A stretch of 64,000 bases of DNA from positions 476,621,508 through 476,685,507 of the forward strand of contig NC_081405.1 in NCBI RefSeq assembly GCF_030272615.1, in the 5' to 3' direction. Position numbers and translations under genes: made by a program. Positions 34,828 through 46,479 of this stretch are shown one piece after another. The notes beneath the pieces were generated by a model. The model ran no database searches and had not been told where the DNA came from. It saw only the letters and a program-made list of their open reading frames with translations. Source of the DNA: Cryptomeria japonica. Lineage: Eukaryota > Streptophyta > Pinopsida > Cupressales > Cupressaceae. Within the stretch, counting starts at the first letter, position 1. Every line of letters begins with the position of its first letter.

Positions 34828-36376
34828 TGTCATGCCCAAACTTTTGGGCAAAACACAACCAACAATTTTTTATTTTTTTTTATAACACTAAATTACATGT
34901 AACCATTGCTTGAATGAGTTGATACATCTTAACAAGTTGTTCCAAGCGAATTCTTAAATGATATCAAATACTATCATAACAAATATGATAACTCCTATTA
35001 TCAAGCGGATCGAAAAATTTCTATAAGAGTAATAATAAATTCACTCAAAAGTCCCTTTCATTACAGTCGTTCTTATTAGTACTTAATTAGATCCGTTTTC
35101 TAATAAATAGACATTAATACAATTTATTTGGTTTGATATCAATTATTTAATAAATATCAAGCTCCCATTATCCTATTAATACCCCCTTTCTTAATAATTT
35201 AATTTAAATGCAGAGTACTAAATGAGTTAATTTTATTATCTCTTCAAGGTTAGTCAAAAGATTGATTTAATCAAAACTCTCTAAAATAATTGACAAAGAT
35301 TTAATTTATCTCCAATCAGGAAACCATCAATTGATTTTAGGAACTGATTAAATTAGTCCTAGCACTTAGTTTATAAATGTCTATATTTTACTTTATCCTA
35401 ATTATAATGTAGTTTATACTAATTCGACTAAAGGGTCGATTAAACCCATCACAAAAATTGTACTATAAGGTTAAATCTCTAAAACCTACATTTAGTTAGT
35501 CTGAATCTATTCTCCCTTAGCTAAAACCACTTACCAAATTTGATATAAAATTCCTTAAAGGATTAAACTTCATAAATAATTCAAATTTTAAACATTTTTT
35601 TTTTTTTTCTTTTTTTATGCCCACTTAAATATTAAAGACATATTTCTATTATAAAAATATTCAATCTATATTTGCCCTTTTATTTATATTTACATGTTTA
35701 TATAACATTTATAAAAGTGTGAATGGCCAATTTATACATTCATTTTAATAACTACATAATTTTTTATTTTATTTCATAACACATATATATATATGGAAAA
35801 ACACATTTTTCTAAATTATACAAGTTCCATATATCCTAACCTAATTATTAAAAGATAATGAAACCCTAATTTATTTATTAATATAAAGTAGATGCCCCTT
35901 TTATTCATTTTCATTTTCTTAATGCCCTTTCCAATCCTCGAATACCCTAACCCATACTGGGTTAGGGTTTGGTATTTTCTTATTCTATAGTTTTTGTTTT
36001 TTTTCCTTTAGCAGGGCCAAATAGCTAAAGGGGGCGGCCAAGGGAAGAAGTGGTGGAGAAGTGTTTTTTTTATAGGGGGAGCGGTGGTGGAGGTCACGGA
36101 ACTTGGGCGGCCGCGACGCCCATTAGTGGGATGCCCCACTAGATGAGACGTGGCCCACGCAGCGGCCTTGGCTGTTGGGTAGGTCGCAGCCCACATAGTG
36201 GCACGACCCACTGTGGGGGTCACAGACCACTTGGTGGTCGCCGCCTACATAGTGGCGCAGCCCACTTTTGGGGTTGCGGACCACCCAGTGGTTGCGGCCC
36301 GTGGACTGCCAAACCCTCCTTTTTTAGCCTCTATTTTTTTTTGTAGTATATTTTTTTTTTCTATTTTATTAAATAA

Positions 36377-36407
<31 letters not shown>

Positions 36408-39400
36408 AAATCATATCATGAATAGAAATATGTTAACAAACATAAATAAAATCATATATATATTTATGTGCACCTAATAATTTGGATGCATATTGAATTT
36501 GAGTCAATCTTTTTCTTTTCAAATATTGTAGTTTTTTTTCTTTTTTTAAATTCTCTTTTAATCAGATGTATTAAAATTTCTCAGATTTAATTTGAGGTAT
36601 AAACAAATCCATATTGTTATAATATGAAACCATCTATATAAATTTTAAACTTATTTCTGCAATAATTAATTGGTAAAATTTCATAGTTTATACAACACTA
36701 TATAAATGTGTTATTTTTTTTTTAAAACAGATAGTCCATTTATCTTTAGAATATTAATTTTCTGTATTAAGTAATAACAGAGTTACAATAGTATTAACAG
36801 TAACCCCTTTTTTTTTGGACCAGAAACAATGAAATAAAACTTAGAGGTAAACATTTTTTTTTTTTAGAATTTATTTTCTGCAAATAGGTAAGTATTATAT
36901 TACTTAAAATAATTAGGCCATCTAACTCTAGGTTTACTTTCTGCAATAAAAATAAATAACATGATTGACTAATCCTAAAATAACAACTATCTTAAATTTA
37001 GAAATTATCAAATTAAACTATAGAGATGGTTACTTTATCTATAGACTTTATTTTCTGCAATTAAAATAAAACTGCACATAACATAGAATCACAGATTTAA
37101 TAGAAGATAACTTTTACATTTTCATGTATAGATCTAAGTGCTTTTATTTTCAGCCTTTTGCATGCATGGAAAATCAATTCTATTTTTTTTCTTCTTAAAT
37201 AAATTGTTTCAAATGCGTGAGAGAAATAACAATTTTCTTTCTTTTCAAAATATCCTATACACACTAATATTTATTTCAAACTTTAGGAACTAAAATCAGA
37301 AATAATCATTTTCTTTCTTGCAACATAACTGAAATGACGATTACAAATATTTAAATCTTGTCTCCAAGATACTCTTGTCACTTTACAAATAGGTCCCCCA
37401 TTTCTAATAATAGAGGAAAATACTAAATACATATCCAAATATTTTTCTACAATAACCATTTCCAGCCACATCTACTTGTCCTGCTATTTTCTTCTAACAA
37501 CCTGCAATTACAATCAAAGAGATGACCATGGAGTGCTCATCTCCCAGCCTAGGCTAACTAGTAGCCACCCCCAAGCTTGGAGAACCAAGCCCTAGACAGG
37601 TAACACACATGCAAACAAAAAAGACAAAGGAAAACACAATCACAAACACAAGCCCAACCCAGGATACACTGCACCACACAATAGTGATGTCTTTTCCAAG
37701 GGTGGTAGTGGACCAAGTACCTTGAGGAGACTACAAGTATGGTAAAACATATAGCCACCTCATGGAAAACCAAAACATATAGCCACCTCATGGCAAACCA
37801 AATACATAAAGTATAACAAACCCACATTCCTTGTGGCCCCCAAGGCATTCACGCCTTATTTCCCTCCTTATGACCCCCAAATGCATAAACAAGCCATGCA
37901 ACAAGGGTCACATAAAATCCCTTGTGATCACTCTCATAACGAGAGCCTCTCACTTAAGGGGTGTCATTTCTACCTCCCACAAGACCATCCTCTCTCCCAA
38001 GAGTAGGAGGTCTTGATTACTCCCAAAACACATAAATTGCATAAGCACAAAACACCAATTAAATTTCCAAGGAATACATGCAAGGAAAAACTAACCTTTA
38101 ACACAAGAAATTCTTTTAATACAACATGCAATAAGAAAATGTTACAAGAAAGGTAGAACCAATCTTAAACTACCCAAGGGTATGCTAGTTTTGTTGAGGA
38201 TGAGCAGCCCAATTCCACAAGTCTTTTCTTTCTAAACTTAGCCAAATTCTCGATCCCCAATCTATCTTTTTCTTTTCCAAATTCTTTTATCTCCGAAAAT
38301 GGAGAGTGGGTGATTACCCACTAATTTCCTAATTCTTGCTTAAGAAGCCCTTTGTGAGAGTTCTCACAAGTTTCTAAAAACTGAAAAGGAAGGTAAGGTA
38401 AAATGGAAAAGGGAACTCTAATTTGAAAAGGAAGGTTTACAGCTTAGTTCAAGCCTTCTAATTTTCAATTTTCGCTCAACTTAAGAAACCTACTTTTTAG
38501 GGTGTCTAAATGGTCACATGGGAGTTGAAACATGCCTAAAATTACTCCTAACCCTTAGGTATACCTTATGGGCTTTAGGAAACACTCTTAAACTACCCCT
38601 AGGAGTCCATTTAACCCTTTTTAAACCCCTCTGAAGTTAATTTTTGGGTCAAACCTAAGTTGACTTCCCCAAAGATTCTCTACCTGAGGCAATTATGGAA
38701 TCACATTAAATTTAATTGAAAAAGCTATAGTTAAACAATTCCCTCCAAGAGACAAATTTAAAAACTCAAACATAAATCAACACGTGTCAAGTGACACGAA
38801 GAAAATACTTTTACAAAATTGCACATGAAATCTTGTCTCTTGTTGGATTTAAAAAAATCAAATAAATAACATTTAACACACATGCATCATTTACTATTAC
38901 GAATAAAATACGACACAAACGAGGTGTTGTCTCTCCAAATAGACAAATCTTGGTTTTACGAACATACATAGGTCTAGGTTTGGTTCTCCATAATATTTCC
39001 ATGGTCACATGGATATCTTTTCCTGCGCCACTCAAATACACATTAGCAATTTCCAATAACCTCATATAATATTAAACACATGAATTAGAATACACATCAA
39101 ACACTTTGCATACAATTTACATTTGAACAATTCAATATACCTCATATCCAAATAAATCCACATAAGCAATTATCATAATTCTCATAATTTTGGTCCACAC
39201 ATTAAACATACATCTTAATTCTATCATCATAATAAAGTCCTGCAAATCCAATAATGACATACATCATCTCCAATTTATCCTATTCTAGAATAATATAGAG
39301 TTCTATATCATAAAGCATATAAATGAAGCATCAACATTCATCAATGTTATCCAATCATGGAATCATATAAGTTCTACATCCCGACATAGTTGACATATGT

Positions 39401-39623
39401 TAAATCAAGATTATCCAATCAATGGATCTTTTAGGATTTCAAATTCATAACACATCAAAATGTACACCACAGGGTGCAATAACTCTATAACTTGGTTCAA
39501 TTACTTTTCTCACCAATCTATCTATCTAACACAGTCCATTCTATTGAATTATAAAGCATTTATTAATAGGGTCAAACATGGTCAACTTAGTTAATCAAAG
39601 CTTGGTTTGGGGAAGGCCTTACA
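34828..39623 (-). repeat. 5' LTR of insert B (4796 bp, right copy)
   Basis: Partner of the left LTR. It is 135 bp longer, explained by an extra segment at about 36330-36465 that includes a (TA)n microsatellite (about 36381-36407). It also has a small local duplication near 37743-37795 (AACATATAGCCACCTCATGG twice). The hairpin (35944-35968) and GC-rich island (about 36020-36310) are conserved. Confidence 0.92.
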
Positions 39624-42600
39624 AGGATGAATGGATCATTGATAGTGGATGCTCACATCATATGACTAGTGATAAAAGCAAATTGTTATCATTATAGGAA
39701 TTTCATGGAGGTCTAATAAGATTTAGAGATGACAAAGCTTGTTCAATCAAAGGAAGAGGCACTATATCTTTGGATGGTAAGCACCATACTGACAATGTTT
39801 ATTATGTTGAAGGTTTAAAGCATAATCTTTTGAGTGTTGGTCAGTTAGTGGGAAAAGTATTTCAATTACAATTCAAGAATGGAAAATGCAAAATCATATA
39901 CTGATCTGGATTGGAAATTGCAACTGGTAATCAGATTAAAGGTAATATCTTTCACTTGAATACCATTGATAAGACATGTTTGATTGCTCAGATTGATGAA
40001 AGTTGGTTATGGCATAAAAGACTTCATCATGTGAATTTTTATTTCATTATAAAGATCAGTTCAACCAAGGCAGTAAGGGATTTAGTTGAGATTGTGAAAC
40101 CTCATAATCTAGTATGTAAGGAACGTCAAATGGGAAATCAAGTTAGAACAACATTTAAGAGCATTTCTGAGAAATCCAATAATATTCTTGATTTAATTCA
40201 CACTAATTTATGTGGTCCAGCAAGAACAAGAAGTCCTCAGGGTGATAGATACTTTAAGCTAATAATTGATGATTATTCTAGAATGTGTTGGGTTACTTTT
40301 CTCAAGGAGAAATCAGAAGCTTTCTAAAGATTTAAGATATACAAGGCAATGGTAGAGAATGAAACCGGCAAGAAAATCAAATGTTTGAGATCTGATCAAG
40401 GAGGAGAATTCACATCTAGGTAATTCAATGCATTCGGTGAAGAGAATTGAATCAAAAGACAACTATCAACACCACGGACACCCCGACAGAATGGATTTGC
40501 AGAAAGGAAGAACAAAACTATACTAGATGCAGAAAGAACCATGATGATGGAAGCAAATCTACCTCATATGTACTGGAGAGAAGTAGTAAATACAATAGTC
40601 TATAATTTCAACAGAGTTCACATCAAAGGTGAAACCGGTAAGACCCCTTATGAAATATGGTTCAGTCATATTCCTACTCTTAAATATTTTAGAATATTTG
40701 GAAGCAAATGCTATATTAGGAGAGATGAGTCTATTGGAAAATTTGATTCTAGAAGTGATGAAGGAATATTTCTTGGTTATTCAACTAGAAGCAAGGCATA
40801 TAGATGTTATAATTAAAGATTGCAGAAAATCATTGAAAGTACTAATGTGAAGATAGATGAACATTTCAGAGGAGAATCAAGATCTATAGGTTTTGAACTA
40901 GCAATAGAAATGATTATAAATGAACCGACATGGATTGCAGCAGAACAAAATGAAGAACCAGTCACACCGCCATCATCAGAGAACTCAACTGTGATTGAAG
41001 AAGAACAACCTGTGAATGGAAATCAGAATAAACCTAGGTATGTAAGATTGAATCATTCAGAAAATCAGATAATTGGAAATAAAAATCAAGGTGTTAATGA
41101 CAAGAGGAAGATTGGCAAATGAAGAGGTATGTTTAATTTCTCAAGTTGAAGCAGCATTAGTTATTGAAGCATGTAAAGATAAACATTGGATAAAAGCAAT
41201 GGAAGATGAATTAGAATAGATTGAAAAGAATAATACTTGGACATTAGTTCCCTGGCCTAAAGACAAAAATGTAATTGGAACTAAATGGGTATTTAGAAAT
41301 AAACTTAATGAAGATGGTGAAGTAATCAGAAACAAAGCAAGATTAGTTTGTAAAGGTCATTCTCAAAAAGAAGGAATTGATTATAATGAAACCTTTGCAC
41401 TGGTAGCAAGAATTGAAGCAGTAAAACTATTTCTTGCATTTGCAGCTCACAAGAACTATAAGGTTTATCAGATGGATGTAAAATGTGCATTTTTTAATGG
41501 AGATCTTGAAGAAGAAGTTTACATTGAGCAGCCTGATGGATTTTCATTAACATATGATAAGGATATGGTTTGCAGATTAAGAAAATCTTTATATGGATTG
41601 AAGCAACCTCCCAGATCTTAGTATGCTAGACTAGATAAATCTCTTTTAAAGCTTGGATACACAAAACGTAATGTTGATAGTAATTTGTATTACAAAATTA
41701 CCAATGATGATATTTTTGTTATTGAAGTATTTATGGATGATATCATTTTTTGAGGAGAAGAAGAGTTATGCTAAGACTTTGCTAATAAGATGCAAAAAGA
41801 ATTTGAAATGTCTATGATTGGAGAGATAAAAATATTTCTAGGTTTGCAGATTTCTCAAAAAGATAAACGTATATTCATTTGTCAAACAAAATACTTGAAG
41901 GAACTTTTGAAGAAATTTGGAATGGAAAACTCCAAACTAGTAAGCACTCCTATGACTACAACTGATAAATTGACATCAAAGGATGATTCAGCTCCTATAA
42001 ATCTGACAAGGTACAAATCTATGATTGGATGGTTACTGTATTTAACATAAACCAGACCTGATAGAATGAATGCAGCATGTATTATTTCAAGATTTCAAAT
42101 CAATCCTAAAGAAAATCATGAAACTGCAGTAAAAAGGATTTTTTGGTACCTGCAAGGCACAACAAATCTTGGTTTATGGTATCCTAAGGATGACAATTTT
42201 GAGCTATGTGCATATACAAATGCAAATTGGGCAGGAGATGTGGATGATAGAAAGAGTACCACTAGCGGAGCATTCTTTCTTGGCAAAAGATTAATTTCAT
42301 GGATCAGCAAGAAGCAGACCTGCACATCATTATCTATAGTAGAAGCAAAATATGTTGCAATAGCAACTAATTGCACTCGGGTATTATGGATCAAGCAAAT
42401 GTTGAAGGATATCAAGGTAAAATGCAATGAACCGGTAGTTATTTACTATGATAACTCAACAACAATAGATATATCAAAGAATCCAATATTTCACTCTAAA
42501 ACAAAGCATATTTCTATTAAGTATAAGTTTCTGAAAGAAAACATTGAAGAAAATGAAGTGAGATTGGTTTATGTAAACACTAGAGAGAAAATTGTAGATA

Positions 42601-42677
42601 TTTTTACAAAGCCTTTGCCTAAGGAAACATTTGAATATCTCAGAGAGAAGCTTGGGGTAATCACCCCACCGACTTAG
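39624..42677 (+). pseudogene. pol: copia pol: protease, integrase, reverse transcriptase, RNase H (degenerate)
   Basis: Frame 2 runs from 39624 to about 41100, then after a frameshift frame 3 to TAG 42675-42677, with about ten in-frame stops. Protease: WIIDSGCSHHM with catalytic DSG at 39641-39649. Pre-integrase: LWHKRLHH, the distal CXXC reduced to CKER. Integrase: the first catalytic Asp is Asn (HTNLCGP); the second (RSDQGGEF) and the Glu (NGFAERKN) remain. [22 protein letters not shown] and the FMDD box (usually YVDD). RNase H: YTNANWAG where YTDADWAG is expected, with VEAKYVA, DNSTTIDIS and HSKTKHI present. The order PR-INT-RT-RH is that of Ty1/copia. The element is inactive. Confidence 0.92.
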
Positions 42678-42827
42678 ACTTAAATGATGCAAATTAGCAT
42701 CAAATTGACAGGGACTAACATAAAAAAAAATTTCTGACTTGATGAAGGAGAACTACTGCTCAGAGGGAGTAGTTAGTTGTATGTTATGTTCTGATTTTGA
42801 TTTCTAACTACTTTGGCATTTAATGTC

Positions 42828-42840
42828 AAAGGGGGAGAGA
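42828..42840 (+). other. Upstream second polypurine tract of the copia element
   Basis: AAAGGGGGAGAGA within ATGTCAAAGGGGGAGAGATG, 173 bp before the tract that abuts the LTR. Insert A and the decayed element at 5256-12961 have comparable doublets. Confidence 0.6.
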
Positions 42841-43000
42841 TGTCTATGAAAAAACATTGTACTTTGAAGATGTATTTTGGTTTTGGTTATACTATTTCTG
42901 TTTTTGGTATAAAAATTTGTGATTTATCTATTTAAGGGAGATTGTTGGCATTCTGTTTTGGAACTTAGATGTTTTTCCATCTAGTGTTGCCATCAATGCC

Positions 43001-43011
43001 AAAGGGGGAGA
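43001..43011 (+). other. Polypurine tract of the copia element
   Basis: AAAGGGGGAGA, then T, then LTR start TGTTAG at 43013. Confidence 0.88.
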
Positions 43012-43012
43012 T

Positions 43013-44140
43013 TGTTAGTATTATGGATGACTTCATCATGTGTTGCACTGGTTTTGTCATTGATGTCAACACTTATCTTTCTGGAGGTCTACATTGATGA
43101 TTTAGCACTCTGGTTATATTGGTTTGTTGATGAGCCGACACATTGTGGTCTTGACATGGATATTGGCTTATGCACAGTTACCGATATATGTTCATCGACA
43201 GCTCAAGAAGTTGATGATGACTTGTTATCATCTGTACATCATTCGGTTATGTCAAAAACATGGATTGGATGCTTGCATTTGGCATTTTACATATTCGTCT
43301 GATCGGGTTCACATATTTGCCTTAACCAACAGATAGGTCTAGGTTATGAACTGACATAGGAAAACATGTTCCAGATCAGCACGACATGATTTGGAAATGA
43401 TTTATTCATTGAACAATGTGTAAATATATTGAGGCTGACATATTGTATTGCACCAAGGCTTAGTTTGTAATTGATTTAAATCTAATATCTTTTGGGAGGT
43501 GACCTAATGATTAGGTCTTAGGTTCTATATAAATAATTGGTAAGATCTTATTTTGAAGAAGTGTAAGTAAGTGTGCGTATATTGAAGATCATTGTGAATA
43601 GCAAAAATAAACAGATCCTTGTGTGAATCATGGAGATATCATCTAAAGGTTGAAGGAAGGTTGTTAAAGGTTGTGAAGGTGTTTGGTCCTCATGCGCAAA
43701 GCTTAAACTGGTACTGAATCCAGCATTGAAGATGTTAAATTGAAGAAGTACATTATTATTAGATTTAACCATCCAACTGTGTAGTCAATGTGACTCCTAA
43801 TTTTGTGATTGAGCGGTGAGCTCTAGGCAGTTAGCCTTTCTGCATGTGCAGACCCCATTATTGTATTCACTTACTATCTGCAGTAGTATCATCTGATTAT
43901 GGGTAAGGTTTCCCACTGTGGTTTTTCCCTTTACAAGGTTCCATGTCAAAATCTTTGTGTCGTGTGTTGTGGATGTTATTTCTCTTTCTGTTTCAAGCAG
44001 TAAGTGGTACCACTAATACCTTAATTGTTAATTTGTTTTACCGACACTGAGTTTTAAGTTGGAATAATTTGTTTTGGGTTATAATTTATTGACAACTAAT
44101 TCAGTCCCCCCCTTTCATGTGTCCTTCTAGGTTCCTAACA
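43013..44140 (+). repeat. 3' LTR of the copia element (1128 bp)
   Basis: It starts TGTTAGTATTATGG and ends AGGTTCCTAACA. It contains TATATAAAT at 43526-43534, the GGTTTCCCACTGTGG / TTTTTCCCTTTACAAGG block (about 43908-43938) and a poly-C run near 44106-44111. It is the intact reference for the rearranged 5' LTR at 13131-13794. Confidence 0.9.
43526..43534 (+). promoter_or_regulatory. TATA box candidate of the copia 3' LTR
   Basis: TATATAAAT, about 510 bp from the LTR start, in TTCTATATAAATAATTGG. Confidence 0.5.
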
Positions 44141-45390
44141 TCATTTTCAAGCATGTATGTGTGTTAGGGTTTTGTCATGTTTATGCCATTTCATACCACA
44201 TATGTGATTACATTCAAGAAGAAAATTATTATCATCATTTATTGTAGATATGAGGTATACCATTCCATCATTTTTTTCAGTATTTATAATATTTCATTCA
44301 AGGTTGATTCCAAACTAGGGTTTGATTTAGACAAATCACTATTCCTAACCTATTTCCCTTCTTTTTGGTGTGCAAGAAATAGGTATAGATTTGTACTCTT
44401 CAGGATAAGCTTTATTCACAAAGACAAATCAAAACCCTTTTCGGCATCTAAAAATTTCAAAGGACCATTGTGACATGCCATGGTCTTGGATTTTTAGGAC
44501 CTTTTTTGAGGGTTAGATTCAACTCATCTTATACTACTCAGATCCAGGTGCATGCAAAAATCCCACATCTATAGCTCATTATTTTCTTAGTTTTACCTTC
44601 ATTTTTCAGCACTTTACCTATTTCAACATTTCAACTTACAAAAGAGGAAACCAATATCAATTCAATCCATTTAGTATTCAACCCTCATCTAATTTGTGAC
44701 TAAATCTAGTGGATTCTAACCCTCTTTTGAATGTAAAGGCTTTAAGAGAAATTGATTTGGCGATTTCTCATTTTGATGTTGCAAATTTTCCCCTTTACAT
44801 CCCTCAAAAGGAGAATCTTCATTTAAAACAATTCAATTATCTTTTATTTCTATTTCATAGTTAATTCCAAAACTGGGGTTTGAATTAGGTAATCACCTAC
44901 TCCCAACCTATTTTCCTTTCTTTTATGTGTGCAGGAAACAGGTACAGAGTCATGATCTTCAAAATCAAAATTATTTGCATAGACAGATCAACTCCTTTTA
45001 GCGTGCGAAAAGTTAGGAGGGCCGGGATGAATTTTTCTCCGATCCTGACTTTTTTGGAGCTTTTTTGGGGATCATATTAGAATCTACTTGTATTCATTAG
45101 ATCCAGGTGGGTGGCTCAATCTAACATCTGTAGCTTATTTTTTTCATGTTTTAACTTCATTTTTCAGCACTTTACTCTAATTTCAACAATTCAACTCACA
45201 AAAGAGGGTAAACAAATCCACCCCTTGAATCCAATCAGTATTTTAGTCCTTATCATTCTTCACTTGCAACTAAATCTATTGGATTCAACCCTCTTTTGAC
45301 TGTAGTAGGTCACTAAGCAAAAAATAACGGAATTCATCATTCTTGTGGTGGAAACCATAATTTTTAGCCATTACATTTGGTGAACCTAAC
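44141..45390 (+). repeat. Two diverged 557-bp direct repeats, possibly an old Ty3 LTR/leader
   Basis: A unit beginning GTTGATTCCAAACTAGGGTT at 44303 recurs as GTTAATTCCAAAACTGGGGT at 44860 and stays alignable for about 500 bp (shared TTCATTTTTCAGCACTTTAC, CTCACAAAAGAGG, GGATTCAACCCTCTTTTGA). The second unit ends at ATTACATTTGGTGAACC (about 45375-45391), which resembles the end of a gypsy LTR followed by a PBS of the TTTGGTGAACC type. No gene is present. Confidence 0.5.
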
Positions 45391-45429
45391 TTCTTACACC
45401 TTTGATTCTGATTTATATTCTCAGATCAG

Positions 45430-45830
45430 AGTGTTTATGCAATTGAAAATTCAAATTTTCATTTACAAGTTTTTAAATTGAGCTTGTGAATTGCTTAATT
45501 TGGATTAATTATTTCAGATCTAAGTGTTTTTCAATTTCACAATATAAAATTTTCACTTACAAGTTTAATTTCCAATCAAATTTTTAAAATTTAGAGGTTA
45601 ATTTCAAAAACCCTAATTTTAAAATTTAAAATTGGGCTTGTGGATTGTATAATTTTTGGATTAATTGTTTCTGAACTGATTGTTAATGACAATTCAAATT
45701 TAAAACTACAATCTTAGATCCAATTTCAAATTAATTTTAAAAATTAAGAGGCTATAATCTCAAAACCCTAATTTTTAAATTTAAATTTATTAGTGGATTG
45801 CATTCTCTTTATGAATTCTTTTTAAAATAA
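45430..45830 (+). repeat. Three degenerate repeats of about 155 bp in an AT-rich leader
   Basis: The phrase GAGCTTGTGAATTGCTTAAT (near 45480) recurs as GGGCTTGTGGATTGTATAAT (near 45632) and in weaker form near 45790, each followed by a GGATTAATT-like stretch and an AAACCCTAATTTT segment. The stretch separates the PBS-like site from the gag relic at 45922, as a gypsy 5' leader would. Confidence 0.5.
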
Positions 45831-45921
45831 CAAATCAATTTTCTTAATTAATTAAACAATCATATTTACAAGAATTCTACATTATTTCAAATCTCAAATT
45901 TCCAATTTCCCTCCTTTGTGC

Positions 45922-46479
45922 ATGAGTTTTACTATTATTAGTCCAACCTATAATATCCCTGTAAGAATAATTTGTAGAATTAAGGCTTCCCATGGTTTAA
46001 TTACCAAAGGGATGGAGCCTAATTTGGATAACTTGTTCCATGAGGATGTTGGTGGTTCTTCCTATCCTACAAATAACCCCATTTATTCTTAATATTTCCT
46101 TAATACTCATGATGTGGATGAATCACTAACTAGGGTGTTTGTTGACCAATTGGCAAGGATTGACAATCAATTTGAAAATCTTCAACAATAGATGTGTCAA
46201 CAATACCCAAAAAGTGAAGCTCTACTATTGTTTAAAGGATTAAAAAGAATGGTTCAAAGTGATAAACTTGGTTTTGATGTGTTCTATTGTATTTCTCATA
46301 TTGTGGATACTAATATTATGCCTATGAAGAGTTATGTTGAAGTCCTTGGTTATACACAACCTCCTAGTCAAGTTAATCATTCCATTCCTATGATAACTCC
46401 TATCGCTAGTGTTCCCACCTTTACATCTAACATCATGGCTACTGTTGTCATAAAAGTTTGCACCCTTGTTGAACACTAG
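45922..46479 (+). pseudogene. Gag N-terminal relic, Ty3-like (tentative)
   Basis: ATG 45922 (MSFTIIS) opens a frame to TAG 46477-46479 with two internal stops (about 46090 and 46190). It includes a helical segment with VFVDQLARIDNQFENLQQ, then a region with KSYVEVLGYTQPPSQVNHS, a Pro-rich style of sequence like that preceding the structured part of some plant Ty3 Gag proteins. No knuckle, protease or RT follows. Its upstream leader repeats and PBS-like site support a gypsy origin. It could be the N-terminal half of the same family as the knuckle-bearing relic at 943-2156, but they do not overlap. Confidence 0.4.

Larger units (their letters stand above)
26456..39623 (-). mobile_element. Insert B: LARD-like non-autonomous element with very long LTRs
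   Basis: Two nearly identical LTRs (26456-31116 and 34828-39623) enclose 3.7 kb without open frames. The minus orientation is shown by the PBS beside the right LTR (34811-34827, read on the minus strand TTTTGGTATCAGAGGCC) and the purine tract beside the left LTR (31117-31130, minus CTAGGGGAGGAGGA). Flanks are AGGGT at 26451-26455 and AGGAT at 39624-39628, a 5-bp target duplication with one change. Insertion took place in the host copia element between the Gag tail and the protease. With no coding capacity it needs trans help. The superfamily cannot be decided, since this PBS occurs in both copia and gypsy elements. Confidence 0.9.
13131..44140 (+). mobile_element. Ty1/copia retrotransposon, degenerate, split by two nested insertions
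   Basis: The order is 5' LTR (13131-13794, rearranged), PBS (13797-13809), gag (13852-14595 and 26066-26455), pol in copia order PR-INT-RT-RH (39624-42677), two polypurine tracts and 3' LTR (43013-44140). Insert A occupies 14596-26065 and insert B 26456-39623. Removing both inserts and their target duplications leaves about 6.4 kb, or about 6.8 kb had the 5' LTR been complete, a normal copia size. Integrase before RT fixes the superfamily. Multiple stops, two frameshifts and lost catalytic residues make it inactive. The target duplication cannot be tested because the left LTR terminus is missing. Confidence 0.9.

Noticed and set aside
39624-42677. Endogenous virus (pararetrovirus or env-bearing element)
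   Set aside because: The domain order PR-INT-RT-RH is that of a Ty1/copia retrotransposon; there is no movement protein, coat or env-like frame.
42830-44100. Possible host gene downstream of pol
   Set aside because: The frames at 43012-43336 lie entirely in the copia 3' LTR.
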